A stretch of 64,000 bases of DNA from Leptotrichia sp. oral taxon 847 (GTDB taxonomy: Bacteria > Fusobacteriota > Fusobacteriia > Fusobacteriales > Leptotrichiaceae): contig NZ_CP014231.1 in assembly GCF_001553645.1 (NCBI RefSeq), positions 1,240,001 through 1,304,000 on the forward strand. Reading direction: 5' to 3'. A program made the position numbers and the translations under genes. Position 1 is the stretch's first letter. Every line of letters begins with the position of its first letter. The notes under the pieces are model-generated. The model did not search any database. It worked only from the letters and a program-made list of their open reading frames with translations, and was not told where the DNA came from. Positions 38,493 through 45,796 of the stretch are shown piece by piece.

Positions 38493-38531
38493 AAAGTGCT
38501 TTTGAATGTTTAACATTTTTAGCACTTTTTT
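38493..38531 (+). terminator. terminator after secY
   Basis: AAAGTGCT at 38493-38500 pairs with AGCACTTT at 38521-38528, followed by a T-run. It ends the ribosomal-protein transcript. Confidence 0.85.
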
Positions 38532-38552
38532 ATTTAAAATTTAATGTTTCTG

Positions 38553-38561
38553 TGATATAAT
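38553..38561 (+). promoter_or_regulatory. extended -10 promoter of the outer-membrane barrel gene
   Basis: TGATATAAT, preceded by TG, is an extended -10 located 31 bases before the ATG at 38593. It is identical to the element before rplB. Confidence 0.55.
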
Positions 38562-38592
38562 AAACGTAACAAAAAGAATTAGGAGGTTTGTT

Positions 38593-39315
38593 ATGAAAAA
38601 ATTAATTTTATCAGTTTTTATACTTACAACATTAGTTTCTTTTGCAGAAGGAAATAGCGTAGATGTCAGAGCAGGACTAGATTTAGGTTCAAAGTCTAAA
38701 GTCAAAAATGAAGATTTTAGTTTTGATTTATTAAAAAAGGGATTTGAAATTGGTACAGAATATAGAAGAAATTTAGGTGCTGGATTTGAAGCAGGAGCAG
38801 GTATTTTTTATAAGAGAAATAATTTTAAAAAAGAAGTTTTGGATGATGCTCTTGTAGATGAGGCTTCATATGATACAAAATATAAAAGTTTTAATGCAGT
38901 TCCGATTTATGCAACAGCAAGATATAACTTTAATACAAATTCAGACTTTGTTCCTTATATAAAAGCTAATTTGGGATATTCTATAAATTCAGGGAAAGCT
39001 GAATCAAATTATACTGGAGTAGGTACATCTAAGTATTATGATATAGCAGGAAAATTAAATGAAAAATTTGAATTTAAAAATGGACTTTACTATGGGCTTG
39101 GAACAGGATTAAAATATAAAAATTTCTTTGCTGATTTATCATATAATGTAATCAGAGCTAAAGTTGAAAATAACTATATGAGTAGTGCAAGATATTCTTC
39201 GGTAACTGCTTCAGGAACAACTACGAGAAGTACAGAATATGAATTTGATAAAGATGATTATAAAGTTAATAATAGATTTGTTACATTAAGTTTTGGATAT
39301 AGTTTCGAATTTTAA
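38593..39315 (+). CDS. outer-membrane beta-barrel protein
   Basis: A 240-residue protein with a signal peptide (MKKLILSVFILTTLVSFAEG) and alternating beta-strand patterns: GFEIGTEYRRNLGAGFEAGAGIFYKR, AVPIYATARYNFNTNSDFVPYIKANLGYS, LYYGLGTGLKYKNFFADLSYNVI. It ends RFVTLSFGYSFEF with a C-terminal Phe, the usual barrel-assembly signal. About eight strands are predicted, as in the OmpA/OmpX or porin-like barrels of fusobacteria. Its function is unknown. It supports a two-membrane host. Confidence 0.85.
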   Translation: MKKLILSVFILTTLVSFAEGNSVDVRAGLDLGSKSKVKNEDFSFDLLKKGFEIGTEYRRNLGAGFEAGAGIFYKRNNFKKEVLDDALVDEASYDTKYKSFNAVPIYATARYNFNTNSDFVPYIKANLGYSINSGKAESNYTGVGTSKYYDIAGKLNEKFEFKNGLYYGLGTGLKYKNFFADLSYNVIRAKVENNYMSSARYSSVTASGTTTRSTEYEFDKDDYKVNNRFVTLSFGYSFEF

Positions 39316-39321
39316 TAAGAT

Positions 39322-39367
39322 AAAAAAATCTCTAATTTAGAATAATTTCTTTTTTAGGGATTTTTTT
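39322..39367. terminator. bidirectional terminator between convergent genes
   Basis: AAAAAAATCTCTAA pairs with TTAGGGATTTTTTT (one G-T pair). A- and T-runs on the two sides let it work on both strands, for the barrel gene and for the phn operon coming from the right. Confidence 0.8.
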
Positions 39368-39375
39368 ATAAATTT

Positions 39376-40209
39376 TTATTTTTTCAAATAATTTTTCTTC
39401 AAAAAATAAGAAATAAGTTCTAGTATAACTGCAACTGAAAAAATTAAATAGACGAAAACTCCAATTTCTTGAATATCAAAATACATCGTTCCAGCCATAA
39501 ACATATCGTATCCTGTTCCACCAGCTCCGGCGGCAGCTCCTACCAAAACTGCATTTGTAAAATTTATTTCAAAACGGATAAAAGTCCAAGATAAAATGGA
39601 TGTAATTGTGCTGGGAAAAATTGCGCAAAAGACAATTTGCCAAAAAGAAGCTCCAGTTGATTTTAATGCTTCAATGATGCCACTATCAATCTCTTCAAAA
39701 CTTTCTGAATAAGCTTTTACGAGGTAAGCTACACTGTGAAAAGTCATTCCTATTACAGCTGCTTCGACCCCAATATTTGCAACCACTGAAAAAACCATTA
39801 CCCATAAGATAGTTGGAATTGCACGGATAAATGACATTATCACTTTTATGATTTTTGAAGTCTTTGCACCTGATAAATTTTTTGCTGATAGAAATGCTAA
39901 AAATAGTGCAATCACTGAGCCGATTATTGTCGATAATATCGCCAGTGAAATTGTGATTAATAAATCATTTAGGACTTCTAAAAAAGTGTATCTGTCAGAT
40001 AACTGCGGTGAGAAAAACATAAGTTTTAAATCTTTAAAAAGACTTCTCGTCGAAATTTTTATATTTACTCCGCCAAAGTCCATAGTGGCAAATGTGTAAA
40101 TCGTCAAAAGAAATAAAACTGCAAAAGTTAAATATAAATATATTTTTTGCTTTGTAATTTTTTTTATTTTTATATTCTTGTTGTAATTATTTTTCAAAAT
40201 AAAAATCAC
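39376..40209 (-). CDS. phnE: phosphonate-type ABC transporter permease (PhnE), second copy
   Basis: About 277 residues with six membrane segments. The binding-protein-dependent permease loop is SGIIEALKSTGASFWQIVFCAIFPS (EAA motif), and the family ends FVYLIFSVAVILELISYFLKK. It is the last gene of a three-gene operon and a paralogue of the gene before it. The exact start is uncertain: the GTG at 40209 lies too close to AAAGGA, while a TTG 12 bases on is too far. The pair would form a heterodimeric channel for phosphonate, phosphite or a related anion. Confidence 0.85.
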   Translation of the reverse strand: MIFILKNNYNKNIKIKKITKQKIYLYLTFAVLFLLTIYTFATMDFGGVNIKISTRSLFKDLKLMFFSPQLSDRYTFLEVLNDLLITISLAILSTIIGSVIALFLAFLSAKNLSGAKTSKIIKVIMSFIRAIPTILWVMVFSVVANIGVEAAVIGMTFHSVAYLVKAYSESFEEIDSGIIEALKSTGASFWQIVFCAIFPSTITSILSWTFIRFEINFTNAVLVGAAAGAGGTGYDMFMAGTMYFDIQEIGVFVYLIFSVAVILELISYFLKKNYLKK

Positions 40210-40214
40210 TTCCT

Positions 40215-41009
40215 TTACATCATTTCGTTTCGCAATTTGTTAGAAAGAAGTTCAATGCTTACTACAATTACTGTTATAACTAGAATAACCAATCCTGCGG
40301 CGTCATATCTAAAACTTCTGTAATATAAGTTAAATGTAAATCCAATTCCGGTTCCTGTTAAAATCCCAATTAATGTCGCTTCTCTTATGTTATTCTCGAT
40401 GAAGTAAAGTAGCCACGAAATAAATTGTGGAAAGACGGTTGGAAAAACTCCGCAGAAAATAATTTGTAGATATGATGCTCCTACAGATTTTAGCGCTTCT
40501 ATATTGTCATTTGCAACTTCGTCAATTGTTTCTGAAAAAGCTCTGGTTAAGTATCCAAAAGTTATGAAAAATAGGGATAAAAAACCAGTAAATTCACTTT
40601 GCTTAAAAGAGAAAAGCAAGATTAAAGACCAGGCTACAACTGGCATATTTCTAAAAAAAGAAGCGATAACTTTGGATAGAATTTTTGTTAAAATATTAAT
40701 TCCAGTAGTATTTGAGCCAATAATTGCTAAAAATAGTGCAAATACTGCGGAAATCATCGTAGAACTTATGGAAAGTAAAATAGTTTTTATGGCAGAATCC
40801 AAAATTATTGGAAAGTATTGGATAGAATTTTGAGTTGGAATAAATTTTTGAAATAGCCAAAAGATTCCAGAAGGAATTGAAAAAAAGGCAGTTCCATTTT
40901 TAAATCCAGCTGTGATTGAGGAAATTAGATAAAGGCCTATTAGTATTAAAAAAAATATTATTTTGGAATAAAGTCGTTTTTTGAAAATATCTTTTTGATT
41001 TAGTTCCAT
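40215..41009 (-). CDS. phnE: phosphonate-type ABC transporter permease (PhnE), first copy
   Basis: A 264-residue permease with about six membrane segments. EAA-type loop DNIEALKSVGASYLQIIFCGVFPTVFPQFISW matches PhnE, as do YLTRAFSETIDEV and EATLIGILTGTGIGF. AGGAGG precedes the ATG and overlaps the end of the ATPase gene region. It shares the EALKS-GAS core with the downstream permease. Confidence 0.88.
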   Translation of the reverse strand: MELNQKDIFKKRLYSKIIFFLILIGLYLISSITAGFKNGTAFFSIPSGIFWLFQKFIPTQNSIQYFPIILDSAIKTILLSISSTMISAVFALFLAIIGSNTTGINILTKILSKVIASFFRNMPVVAWSLILLFSFKQSEFTGFLSLFFITFGYLTRAFSETIDEVANDNIEALKSVGASYLQIIFCGVFPTVFPQFISWLLYFIENNIREATLIGILTGTGIGFTFNLYYRSFRYDAAGLVILVITVIVVSIELLSNKLRNEMM

Positions 41010-41018
41010 AAATTCCTC

Positions 41019-41768
41019 CTACTCATTCTCCTCATTTTTATAAACATCTTCAATTATTTCGTTTGTCAAATTTTCGACTTTTCCATCAAAAACTTTTTTT
41101 CCTTTATTAAGTGCGACAATTCTAGTCGAATATTTTTTTGCTATTTCGACTTGGTGAAGATTTATTATACAAGTAATTTTCATTTCTTTGACAATTTTTT
41201 TCAAATAATCCATTATATTTTTTGAAGATTTAGGATCAAGTGAAGCGATTGGCTCGTCGCATAAAAGTAGTTTTGGGTTTTGCATAATAGCTCTTGCAAT
41301 CCCTATCCGCTGTTTTTGTCCACCGGAAAGTTCACTGCATTTTTGATAGGCATATTTTGTCATGTTGACTTTTTCCAGTAAGTTAAAAGCATTTTTCTTT
41401 TCCTCTTGTGTATAAAGTCCAAAGATGGAAGAAAAAGTAGATTTATATCCAAGTTGACCATGCAGTACGTTTTCAATCCCAGTAAGCCGTTCCACTAAAT
41501 TATAATTTTGAAAAATCATTCCCATTTCTCTGTGAATGTTTTTTATTTCTTTTTTTTTCATCTTTGTAATGTCATTGTTTTCAAAATAAATCGAACCAGA
41601 AGTTATATCAATCATTTTATTAATACTTCTAAGCAAAGTTGACTTTCCTGCGCCAGATGGTCCAATTATCGAAATAAATTCTCCTTTTTCCACATCCAAA
41701 GAAACGTTATTCAAAGCAACTATCCCATTTTTATATTTTTTTGAAACATTTTTTAGACTGAGTAACAT
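41019..41768 (-). CDS. phnC: phosphonate-type ABC transporter ATPase (PhnC)
   Basis: About 249 residues. GPSGAGKSTLLRSIN is the Walker A, MIFQNYNLVERL the Q-loop, LSGGQKQRIGIARAI the ABC signature, LLLCDEPIASLDP the Walker B and INLHQVEIA the switch His. The combination LVERLTGIENVLHG and LHQVEIAKKY is typical of PhnC. The ATG at 41768 has AAAGGA at good spacing. No phnD substrate-binding gene is present upstream or downstream in the window. Confidence 0.9.
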   Translation of the reverse strand: MLLSLKNVSKKYKNGIVALNNVSLDVEKGEFISIIGPSGAGKSTLLRSINKMIDITSGSIYFENNDITKMKKKEIKNIHREMGMIFQNYNLVERLTGIENVLHGQLGYKSTFSSIFGLYTQEEKKNAFNLLEKVNMTKYAYQKCSELSGGQKQRIGIARAIMQNPKLLLCDEPIASLDPKSSKNIMDYLKKIVKEMKITCIINLHQVEIAKKYSTRIVALNKGKKVFDGKVENLTNEIIEDVYKNEENE

Positions 41769-41892
41769 AATTTTCCTTTCCAAAAATATAATAAAAATAC
41801 ATTTTTAAAAGAGCTAAGTTAATGCCAGTATATCATTTTTTTTAGTAATTATCAAGATAGTAAATATCTAATAACAGAGTAAAATATTTAGG

Positions 41893-42647
41893 AGTAAGTC
41901 AAGACCACCCTTCAAAAGGGTGGCTTGCTCTACGGCTATAAGCCGTCGGGTCTCCTACTTCGCCTAAAGACGATACTTGACCTTCGTTCAAGCTACTGTT
42001 GTATTTGACTCGTTGCTACCTCTTAAAGAGGTATCCGTACTACTTGCTACCCTTAAAAGGGTCTTCATATTCCTTTACACTTAATTTGTCCATCGCTATA
42101 TCATGTTTCTCCTGTTCGGCTATATATTTTTTTATTGTTGCTTCATTTAAGCCTACTGTGCTTACATAATATCCTTCTGACCAGAAATGTCTGTTTCCAA
42201 ATTTATATTTTAAGTTTGCATGCTTATCAAACATCATCAATGCACTTTTCCCTTTCAGATATCCCATAAAACTTGATACACTTATTTTTGGTGGTATGCT
42301 TACCAGCATATGCACGTGATCTTTCATCAGATGTCCTTCTATTATTTCAACTCCTTTATATTCACATAATCTTCTTAAAATTTCTCCCACACTTTTTCTG
42401 TATTGACTATATACAATTTTTCGTCTATACTTAGGTGTAAATACTATATGATACTTACACATCCATTTAGTATGAGACAGGCTATTAGTTTTATTAGCCA
42501 TATAAACACCTTCCTTTCATTAATAGTAGCTTGAACAACTCTATTATAACGGAAGGTGTATTTTGTTGCAAACTTACGTTTCCGCACCCGCATAGCAGGT
42601 GGTTTTATGTTTCGCACGCTTTGCGTACTCAACTGACTAAAGTCAAT
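41893..42647 (-). mobile_element. IS200/IS605-type insertion sequence
   Basis: An element of about 755 bases holding one transposase gene and structured ends. On the low-coordinate side are hairpins CCACCCTT/AAGGGTGG (41905-41923) and ACGGCT/AGCCGT (41932-41946), as well as TACCTCTT/AAGAGGTA and ACCCTT/AAGGGT. Such subterminal hairpins are recognised by TnpA single-strand transposases. No terminal inverted repeats or target duplication are expected. The boundaries are estimated from flanking sequence that matches an intergenic repeat at 58.4 kb on both sides. No TnpB/IscB gene is present. Confidence 0.8.
42040..42501 (-). CDS. tnpA: IS200-type TnpA transposase (Y1 HUH)
   Basis: A 153-residue Y1 transposase. 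MCKYHIVFTPKYRRKIVY is the family start, DHVHMLVSIPP contains the HUH pair, and VGLNEATIKKYIAEQEKHD carries the catalytic Tyr. Length is normal and no frame break is seen, so it may be active. AGGAAGG lies before the ATG. It cuts and joins single-stranded DNA during replication. Confidence 0.95.
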   Translation of the reverse strand: MANKTNSLSHTKWMCKYHIVFTPKYRRKIVYSQYRKSVGEILRRLCEYKGVEIIEGHLMKDHVHMLVSIPPKISVSSFMGYLKGKSALMMFDKHANLKYKFGNRHFWSEGYYVSTVGLNEATIKKYIAEQEKHDIAMDKLSVKEYEDPFKGSK

Positions 42648-42709
42648 AATAAAAACTTCTATTTTAAGTTTTTTATTCAACTCACGAAATTACTAAAATA
42701 ATTTTTTTT
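42648..42709 (-). repeat. intergenic repeat copy flanking the insertion sequence
   Basis: Read on the - strand, this segment (TTTTAGTAA ... GTTGAAT ... AAACTTAAAATAGAAG, then TTTTTAT) is closely similar to two segments at 58387-58466 and 58547-58621 on the + strand. The other flank, 41874-41892, matches the reverse of 58470-58488. The insertion sequence seems to have entered a copy of this repeat. Confidence 0.75.
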
Positions 42710-42749
42710 GTTAAGTAAAAAATATTTTGGGTACAGATTTTTAGTTTTA

Positions 42750-42785
42750 TATAAAAAAATAGGAAGTAAAAAATTCTTCCTATTT
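42750..42785 (-). terminator. terminator of the coiled-coil protein gene
   Basis: On the - strand AAATAGGAAG pairs with CTTCCTATTT (10 pairs, 9-base loop), followed by seven T. It lies about 35 bases after the stop of the gene at 42821. Confidence 0.88.
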
Positions 42786-42820
42786 GCTGTTTTTGTAATC
42801 TAGTTTTGAATTTGTGAACT

Positions 42821-44257
42821 TTAATTGCTTTTTTCATTTTGTCCATTCGTTTGACTATTTTCATTTAACGAATTTGGTAAAGTGCTATTTTTATTTTGCT
42901 CATTAGTTTGCGGTTGTTCTAATACAACAATTTTATCAAGCGATAACAAATCTTTTTTTAGTGTATCAAGTTTATTTACTTTAATATTTACATTTTCAAT
43001 AAGATTTTCAATTACTCTTGTCTGCTCTGCATATTTTGCCATCAATTGATTGTAATCATTAACTTTTAGACTTTCCATCTTTTGTAGTAATAATTGCTTT
43101 TCTTCATCGGTTAAAATTGTGTTATTTAAGTTTTTAAAGTTATTATTTTCTAATACGACTTCAGAAACTAATTTTATAATTTTTCCAGAAATTAAGTTAT
43201 TTTTTAGGTATTCAATTACAGTATTTATTTTTTTATCTGAATATAATATTCTCATCGACAAATCATTTTCTCTATAGGCAATTTGATAATCTTCATTTTT
43301 TTTATTTATCAAAGCTTTTAAATTATTTTGAGAAATATATCCATTTAAGTTTTGAGGATTTTTCAAATCATTTACAACAACCTCTCCGTTATTTATATTT
43401 ACATTACTAATAGAAATTTTTAAATTTTCTATTTCTTTTATTAATTTTACAACTTTTAAAGATTTACTTAATGTATTTCCTATTACTTTTCCTTTGTCCA
43501 TAAAGATATATAAATTCATATTTTGAATGTTGTTATTATTCATTTTATTGACGTCGTTCATTGATATTTCCTTTTCCAGCTTTGTCAATTCGGTTGAAAC
43601 GTTTTGTAGCATCAGATTTCTTTCGTCTTCAATTTTTGAAAGCGATTTTTCTGCATTTTCTTTTTCCTCGTTTATCGACTTTACAAGTGGGTTAAGTTCA
43701 CTATTCAAATCTACAATTTTTTGTGCTTTATTTTTTAAATCTTTGGAAGTGCTGTAATCATTTTTTAGTGTATTTGTTTTTATTATGTCTTCTTTTATTT
43801 TATTATTTATAAAATTATCGATGTCATTTGCCAAAACTTTGGTATTTAGTGTAGTTTCTCTCACGAATTCGTCGGTTGTCTTGTTTTCTTTTTGTGAACT
43901 TTCTGGGATTTCTAATTTTTCAATAAAATTATCAATTTTTTCATCTTTTTCTTTATAAATTTTGTCCAAATTTACTTGTTCTAATTTAAGATTTGATAAT
44001 TTCACAGAAGGGATCATTTTAAAAAGTCCACTTCGTGTTGGAATAACCGTAGCTCTTCCTCTACCCAAATTGTTTCCGTTTATGACAAAATTATCAAAAG
44101 TCATTTCTCTATTTTTTAAAGAAAATTTTACATTTTGAAATTCTGAATTTTTTGTTTTAGTCATAAATGAGATAATATTATTTGAAAAAATTACTCCACC
44201 AAGCAACAAAAATAGAACCAATAAAACTAAAACAAGTATAAATTTTAAAAATTTCAT
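42821..44257 (-). CDS. membrane-anchored periplasmic coiled-coil protein, AsmA/TIGR03545-like
   Basis: A 478-residue protein. An N-terminal membrane segment (FILVLVLLVLFLLLGGVIF) is followed by an AsmA-like opening, VKFSLKNREMTFDNFVINGNNLGRG and VPSVKLSNLKLEQVNLD. Residues 100-240 are a long charged coiled coil. A second beta-rich stretch follows (ISNVNINNGEVVVNDLKNPQNLNGYI), then more coiled coil and a Gln/Asn-rich tail. The layout fits TIGR03545-type envelope proteins of unknown role. It is preceded by GGAG and by a hairpin at 44278. The assignment is by architecture only. Confidence 0.6.
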   Translation of the reverse strand: MKFLKFILVLVLLVLFLLLGGVIFSNNIISFMTKTKNSEFQNVKFSLKNREMTFDNFVINGNNLGRGRATVIPTRSGLFKMIPSVKLSNLKLEQVNLDKIYKEKDEKIDNFIEKLEIPESSQKENKTTDEFVRETTLNTKVLANDIDNFINNKIKEDIIKTNTLKNDYSTSKDLKNKAQKIVDLNSELNPLVKSINEEKENAEKSLSKIEDERNLMLQNVSTELTKLEKEISMNDVNKMNNNNIQNMNLYIFMDKGKVIGNTLSKSLKVVKLIKEIENLKISISNVNINNGEVVVNDLKNPQNLNGYISQNNLKALINKKNEDYQIAYRENDLSMRILYSDKKINTVIEYLKNNLISGKIIKLVSEVVLENNNFKNLNNTILTDEEKQLLLQKMESLKVNDYNQLMAKYAEQTRVIENLIENVNIKVNKLDTLKKDLLSLDKIVVLEQPQTNEQNKNSTLPNSLNENSQTNGQNEKSN

Positions 44258-44277
44258 AATCTTCTCCTTATTAAATA

Positions 44278-44316
44278 AGCTGTCAAAAATAGAAAATCTT
44301 TCTATTTCAAACAGCT
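44278..44316 (-). other. two-part hairpin between lipoprotein and coiled-coil genes
   Basis: AGCTGT pairs with ACAGCT, and inside it AAATAGAAA pairs with TTTCTATTT. There is no U-run on the - strand after the outer arm, so it is a weak terminator or a processing site. It sits just upstream of the ribosome site of the gene at 44257. Confidence 0.55.
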
Positions 44317-44342
44317 CCTATTTTTATTTTATTAATATTTAA

Positions 44343-45236
44343 TTATTTTACATCTTTTATTTTATCAGCTATATTAGTTATTTTAAATTCATCCGCTACT
44401 GCTTTCATAAAAACTTGCTGTTCCATCTGTCTTTTTTGTGCTCTTATTTGTGCTTTTATATCTTCTTTAACTGTTTCAAAAGGAATTTGTCCTTTAGGAT
44501 TTTTTTGCAATACTTTTACGATGTATAATTCATTTGCACCAACAGGAATTACGCTATTTACAACTTGACCACTTGACACAGTTTGTACAGCTTTACTGAT
44601 TGGTTCAAAACTTTTTGTTAATTGAGATATAGGTATTTCTTGAGTTTCTCCTGTTCCGCTGCTTGAATTTCCATTATATTTTTGTACGTAAGAAGTAAAG
44701 TTTGATGGGTTTGCCATAACTTCTCTTAAAGCTGTATCCGCTTTTGCTTTATCACTTGCACGAAATACGATAAGTTGTAATTTTACAGTGTCTTCTGGTC
44801 TTTGGAATTTTGCAATATTTGCATCATAAGCCGCTTTTGCGTCAGAATCAGACACTTTTACTTTTTCATTTAAGTCATTGACTACAGCAAGTGTCGCTAA
44901 AGCCTGTTCCTTTATGATATCTTCACTTTGTGTATATTTTTTATCTTTGTCCAATTTTTGCTCTTTTGCTTTTAAAACTAATGCTCTATTTAAAGCTATA
45001 TTTTGAATAATATTTTTTTTCATTTGAGCTATTTGATCCGCCGTCAAATCTTTTTCAGAAACACCGCTAGAAAATAAAGATTTTTCTAGTTCAAGATTTA
45101 CTTCATTTTCGTATACTTTTATTTTTTTATCATCTGATTGAAATAAAACTTTTCCTCCTTTTCCACCATTTCCACATGATACAGCAAATGCACACAATGC
45201 TGCTATTACTATAACTAATTTCATTTTATTTTTCAT
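44343..45236 (-). CDS. PpiC/SurA-like peptidyl-prolyl isomerase lipoprotein
   Basis: About 297 residues. The signal peptide ends in the lipobox FAVSC, so the mature protein is a lipoprotein. An N-terminal SurA-type helical part (EVNLELEKSL, VKVSDSDAKAAYDANIAKFQ) leads to a parvulin-like domain: VKLQLIVFRASDKAKADTALREV, FTSYVQKYNG, VNSVIPVGANELYIVKVLQK. It should help fold or deliver exported proteins to the outer membrane. The ATG at 45236 has GGAGG in front; an earlier TTG is in that site. Confidence 0.85.
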   Translation of the reverse strand: MKNKMKLVIVIAALCAFAVSCGNGGKGGKVLFQSDDKKIKVYENEVNLELEKSLFSSGVSEKDLTADQIAQMKKNIIQNIALNRALVLKAKEQKLDKDKKYTQSEDIIKEQALATLAVVNDLNEKVKVSDSDAKAAYDANIAKFQRPEDTVKLQLIVFRASDKAKADTALREVMANPSNFTSYVQKYNGNSSSGTGETQEIPISQLTKSFEPISKAVQTVSSGQVVNSVIPVGANELYIVKVLQKNPKGQIPFETVKEDIKAQIRAQKRQMEQQVFMKAVADEFKITNIADKIKDVK

Positions 45237-45366
45237 TAAACTATCCTCCAAATTTTAATTGCATTAATAAATTTTTTTACTTAATTTTACGTGCTTTTAT
45301 TCTAGTATAGAATTACATTTTTGTCAAGATATTTATATAGATACGATGAAGTAAAATAAAAAAATC

Positions 45367-45395
45367 TTGAAAAATTTAGAAAAAAATGGTATTAT
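45367..45395 (+). promoter_or_regulatory. promoter of tRNA-Gln
   Basis: TTGAAA at 45367-45372 and TATTAT at 45390-45395 are spaced by 17 bases, 20 bases before the tRNA. Confidence 0.7.
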
Positions 45396-45415
45396 ATGTC
45401 TGTTAAAAAACTTAT

Positions 45416-45489
45416 TCAGGAATAGTCTAATGGTAGGACGTCCGGCTCTGACCCGGCAGGTAGTGGTTCGAATCCATTTTCCTGAGCCA
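45416..45489 (+). tRNA. tRNA-Gln (anticodon CUG)
   Basis: The acceptor stem TCAGGAA/TTCCTGA has seven pairs, with discriminator G and an encoded CCA. The D arm is GTC...GAC, the anticodon loop CTCTGAC gives CUG (Gln, CAG codons), and the T arm holds GGTTCGAATCC. The outermost anticodon-stem pair is a T-C mismatch. In an AT-rich genome CAG codons are rare, so this is probably a second Gln tRNA besides a UUG species. An open frame on the other strand here is a shadow. Confidence 0.9.
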
Positions 45490-45796
45490 AATAAATATAA
45501 AAAATTTAAAAATTTGAATTGTACCCAGAATCTTGAACTATAAGATATGTGGTGCATTTTTTAATTTTACAGAAAAATAGAAAATTAAATATCTGAAAAA
45601 AATGCTTTTTGTATAAAGACGAATGAGAAGATTTAAAGCTCAAAGATCATATAAATATAAATGGATCTATTTAATGGATTTATTTCAGATTCAAATCAAA
45701 AAAGGATTAATTTCTGCTTTACACAGAAAATCAATCCTTGATAGAGTATTTAGTATTTAATTTTTCTTGAGTTAGTTTCCTTTGTTTCCCTGTTCT
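45490..45796. other. gene-free stretch after tRNA-Gln
   Basis: These 307 bases hold no convincing gene. The only structure is the - strand terminator at 45700-45739. A 45-codon frame starting near 45630 on the + strand (MRRFKAQRS...) has no ribosome site and runs through that terminator. Confidence 0.6.
45694..45739 (-). terminator. terminator of the 5'-nucleotidase gene at 45797
   Basis: On the - strand AAGGATTGATTTTCTG pairs with CAGAAATTAATCCTT, followed by six T. It is 57 bases beyond the stop codon. Confidence 0.8.

Noticed and set aside
41893-42039. CRISPR-like array in the hairpin-rich stretch beside tnpA
   Set aside because: The repeats are short palindromes of different sequence with no regular spacing; they are insertion-sequence end structures.
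42444-42680. 78-codon open frame upstream of tnpA on the same strand
   Set aside because: It overlaps the transposase start and the end structure of the insertion sequence and shows no homology.
42682-42864. 60-codon basic open frame downstream of the coiled-coil gene
   Set aside because: It overlaps the end of that gene and runs through its terminator.
45333-45557. 74-codon open frame on the - strand over the tRNA-Gln region
   Set aside because: It runs antisense through a complete tRNA gene and has no ribosome site or recognisable domain.
45620-45761. 45-codon frame starting MRRFKAQRS on the + strand
   Set aside because: No ribosome site, and it crosses the terminator hairpin of the opposite gene.
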